From positions 1 to 64,000 of the forward strand of contig JAIXOR010000002.1 in assembly GCA_027486655.1 (NCBI GenBank): a stretch of DNA of 64,000 bases, given 5' to 3'. This DNA is from Verrucomicrobiaceae bacterium. GTDB lineage: Bacteria; Verrucomicrobiota; Verrucomicrobiia; Verrucomicrobiales; Akkermansiaceae. Position 1 is the stretch's first letter, and each line of letters opens with the position of its first letter. Position numbers and translations under genes: made by a program. The notes below the pieces were generated by a model. That model searched no databases and had not been told where the DNA came from. It was given only the letters and a program-made list of their open reading frames with translations. Positions 63,801-64,000 of the stretch are shown piece by piece.

Positions 63801-64000
63801 GCCATGTACCTACTTCGCGGCGGATCAGATTGACGAGCAATTTTGCCTGACCTTGGATGATGTCCTCATTGACGGAAATGAATTCCTTTTGGGGCCCGGT
63901 CGTGACCGGCATTGCCGCAACTTGCCCGCTAAAGAATCGCCGACCTTCCATCACCTGTTCGTAATCCAACTCTCCTTCGACGTTGGTCGCGTAGTGCAGG
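60880..64000 (-). CDS. Type III restriction enzyme Res subunit (N-terminus beyond window)
   Basis: ATP-dependent helicase/endonuclease partner of Mod. About 1039 residues are visible, and the frame remains open to the window edge, so the true start is outside. Helicase motifs: Walker A FKMATGTGKTVVMAAL, motif II LNDEAHHCY, motif III LSATPYYLTG and motif VI CEQVAGRALRRK. Near the C-terminus is a PD-(D/E)xK-like nuclease core, with PDFLVRL and VIEITGMNKDK, where the third residue is Thr rather than Lys, so catalytic competence needs care. Transcription would run res, AlbA_2, mod, unknown gene. The reversed res-before-mod order is less common than mod-res. Confidence 0.9.
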   Translation of the reverse strand, partial: LHYATNVEGELDYEQVMEGRRFFSGQVAAMPVTTGPQKEFISVNEDIIQGQAKLLVNLIRREVGTWRETNYPNTTRVTSELLGFWFLNPERHASARLFFAQREAIESAIWLNEVAEKSNAGTHILSRLAEARSTIGDDPADHLPRIAFKMATGTGKTVVMAALILYHFLNRQEYTSDTRYADNFLVVAPGVTIRDRLAVLRVQTNRDALEADYYTQRTLVPRQFAHRLPLLNARLVITNFHQFEPRILSGNKRGALDGKLGPDGKKSEPREDFSLVLRRLMPAFKAGTRLLVLNDEAHHCYLPKPGDKTKADGENTAEENARAAVWFSGLRELHRRFKLRSVYDLSATPYYLTGSGHKPYTLFPWVASDFGLIDAIESGLVKIPYLPVRDDTQSLKLPVLRDLYGHVKDDLPKAGITRQRKRAKESGEELKEAPPKIPDLVQQALDQFYQHYEEEFKSRAHTAGVRGDKQLTLEDTPPVFIVVCNNTGVSREVYKFIAGYEFEQNGETHAISGRYDLFSNYDPHSRVAKSKPPTLLIDSDALENSGQIDESFHKIFAPEIAQFRKEYAIRHGQGAAEDIGEAEILREVVNTVGKRNSLGSHVRCVVSVSMLTEGWDANTVTHITGLRAFGSQLLCEQVAGRALRRKSYTLLPYDPVTGERLTEKQAKARKEGNVLWKFPPEYAHIIGVPFKLFKGGSASPVDPPATTRIHSLDDRDALELTFPNVEGYRVETREGELTADFTGIDDYEVQGHKIPTETALATAFQIHEIKLSIDEILEQTRDQEIIYRISKDLLRDYFQDEKSGAPSFEHFHGVKAIVADWYENRVRVIGKDIRYKKLLYYGDRDGGRARMVAHIHRAISQGSARADTIRPILNHYNPQGSTRHVQGMTSKDTWATRFSHVNRIVMDSGWEGLAGKTLDDMCDEGHVLAWVKNSFLGLEIPYIDKVGEQRRYLPDFLVRLKKPDGSLLNLVIEITGMNKDKAEKKHTVATRWLPAINAVRHLHARPGQWGEHPWSFLELDGEAALADLRNRVLEHTGFI

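Overview
The window is GC-rich (roughly 60-68% by eye) and reads as a chromosomal segment of a Gram-negative, LPS-bearing bacterium, most likely a member of Verrucomicrobiota (Luteolibacter/Haloferula-like). This placement is an inference. It rests on Kdo/LPS export genes, a PEP-CTERM-tailed secreted protein, a CotH/lamin-tail giant secreted protein, a DUF1844 protein and many signal-peptide-bearing proteins of unknown function. No rRNA, tRNA, prophage or transposase gene was seen.

Layout. 1-3.1 kb (minus): envelope cluster kdsA, an LptC/LptA-like protein, lptB (cut by the window edge), headed by DUF1844. 3.4-14.2 kb (mostly plus): prfC, an HtrA-like protease followed by a degenerate HtrA-like partner, putA, a patatin, DUF3472 (minus), a small TerB-like protein and maf. 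14.2-32.7 kb: large secreted proteins (CotH/lamin-tail, a Lon-like degenerate domain protein, a seven-repeat FG-GAP protein, a transglutaminase-esterase fusion, a repeat protein) mixed with lnt, a glutathione peroxidase, a PfkB sugar kinase, an ABC-2 permease and an M15 peptidase. 32.7-38.5 kb: a complete hydroxyproline catabolic set with a PAS-AraC regulator. 38.5-42.8 kb (minus): a membrane-anchored TIR protein with a secreted partner homologous to its ectodomain, then three more small exported proteins. 42.8-55.1 kb: rppH-like Nudix, HAD phosphatase, HDAC-like deacetylase, two tandem class A penicillin-binding proteins (the second with a degenerate transpeptidase), a fused siroheme decarboxylase, membrane and PEP-CTERM proteins, and proB-proA. 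55.1-64 kb (minus): a type III restriction-modification island in the order res, AlbA_2/Schlafen-type ATP-binding gene, mod, unknown gene.

How the parts fit. Proline is a recurrent theme: biosynthesis (proBA), proline oxidation (putA) and hydroxyproline breakdown to 2-oxoglutarate lie within 50 kb. Envelope work is the second theme (Kdo/LPS, lipoprotein acylation, peptidoglycan synthesis, HtrA quality control).

The most unusual signals are at the right end. The mod gene carries an uninterrupted eight-copy heptanucleotide tract plus three degenerate heptamer-phased tracts, which suggests a phase-variable methyltransferase, and its target-recognition region has a locally low GC content. Four copies of an approximately 77-bp AT-rich repeat fill the junctions between res, the AlbA_2 gene and mod, and two of them bracket the AlbA_2 gene almost to the base. 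Separately, proA contains an in-frame insertion of a nested palindromic element of about 133 bp. The two-gene TIR/ectodomain unit is the best candidate for an undescribed signalling or defence system.
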